Shown here piece by piece: positions 41,092 through 41,110 of a stretch of 41,110 nucleotides of DNA. The stretch is taken from NCBI GenBank assembly GCA_964631565.1, contig CAZVYJ010000025.1:1-41110 (forward strand), given 5' to 3'. The translations under genes were made by a program, and so were the position numbers. Position 1 is the stretch's first letter. The number at the start of each line of letters is the position of its first letter. A model generated the notes under the pieces. It made no database searches. It saw nothing but the letters and a program-made list of their open reading frames with translations, and was not told the DNA's origin. Origin of the DNA: CAZVYJ01 sp964631565 (GTDB lineage: Bacteria > Planctomycetota > Phycisphaerae > SM23-33).

Positions 41092-41110
41092 TACTGCACG
41101 GCATTGTTCA

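Overview
The window is GC-rich bacterial chromosome with 36 complete protein genes, one gene tail at the left edge, one well-supported structured non-coding RNA candidate, and many short intergenic repeats. Gene content (Rnf complex, long-form HisG, an undecaprenyl-phosphate sugar transferase with an O-antigen-ligase-like protein, GyrB of about 830 aa) and repeat-packed spacers suggest an anaerobic or facultative Gram-negative-type bacterium. I would guess Planctomycetota, near Phycisphaerae/Sedimentisphaerales. That placement is inference; no rRNA gene is present to test it. No tRNA, rRNA, CRISPR array, IS element or prophage was seen.

Layout. 1-1.5 kb: a gene tail and serS (minus). 1.6-2.1 kb: a gene-free stretch with a near-consensus promoter, a chain of hairpins and an intrinsic terminator, read as a ~440-nt RNA or a long nusA leader. 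2.2-13.5 kb (plus): a translation and housekeeping run of nusA, infB, a DUF503 gene, rbfA, an endonuclease-III-like gene, hisG, a 1230-aa TPR lipoprotein and a yebC-type gene. It ends at a hairpin shared with convergent gyrB (13.5-16.0 kb, minus). 16.3-23 kb: small housekeeping genes (TPR protein, cobalamin adenosyltransferase, four-helix-bundle protein, truD, AsmA-like protein, DUF547 lipoprotein, ACT protein, tsaB). 23-25.9 kb: a metallophosphoesterase and yidC. 26-27.1 kb: divergent queC and queF of queuosine synthesis. 27.2-34.2 kb: apbE facing a minus-strand operon of a small membrane protein plus rnfC-D-G-E-A-B. ApbE would supply the covalent FMN of RnfG and RnfD. 34.4-35.9 kb: ispD, crcB and a DUF190 gene. 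35.9-39.3 kb (minus): a WecA-type transferase and an O-antigen-ligase/TPR protein. 39.4-40.0 kb: a DUF4416 gene. 40.0-41.1 kb: gene-free repeat DNA.

The most unusual signals are: (1) the structured RNA upstream of nusA, where rimP would often be; (2) a family of 35-bp arrays, each five imperfect 7-bp units, seen nine times. Two arrays in inverted orientation flank the four-helix-bundle gene, two inverted arrays fill the rnfC-rnfD gap, and one lies in frame inside queC; (3) composite hairpin elements, 9-bp-period elements and several families of short perfect palindromes in most longer spacers.
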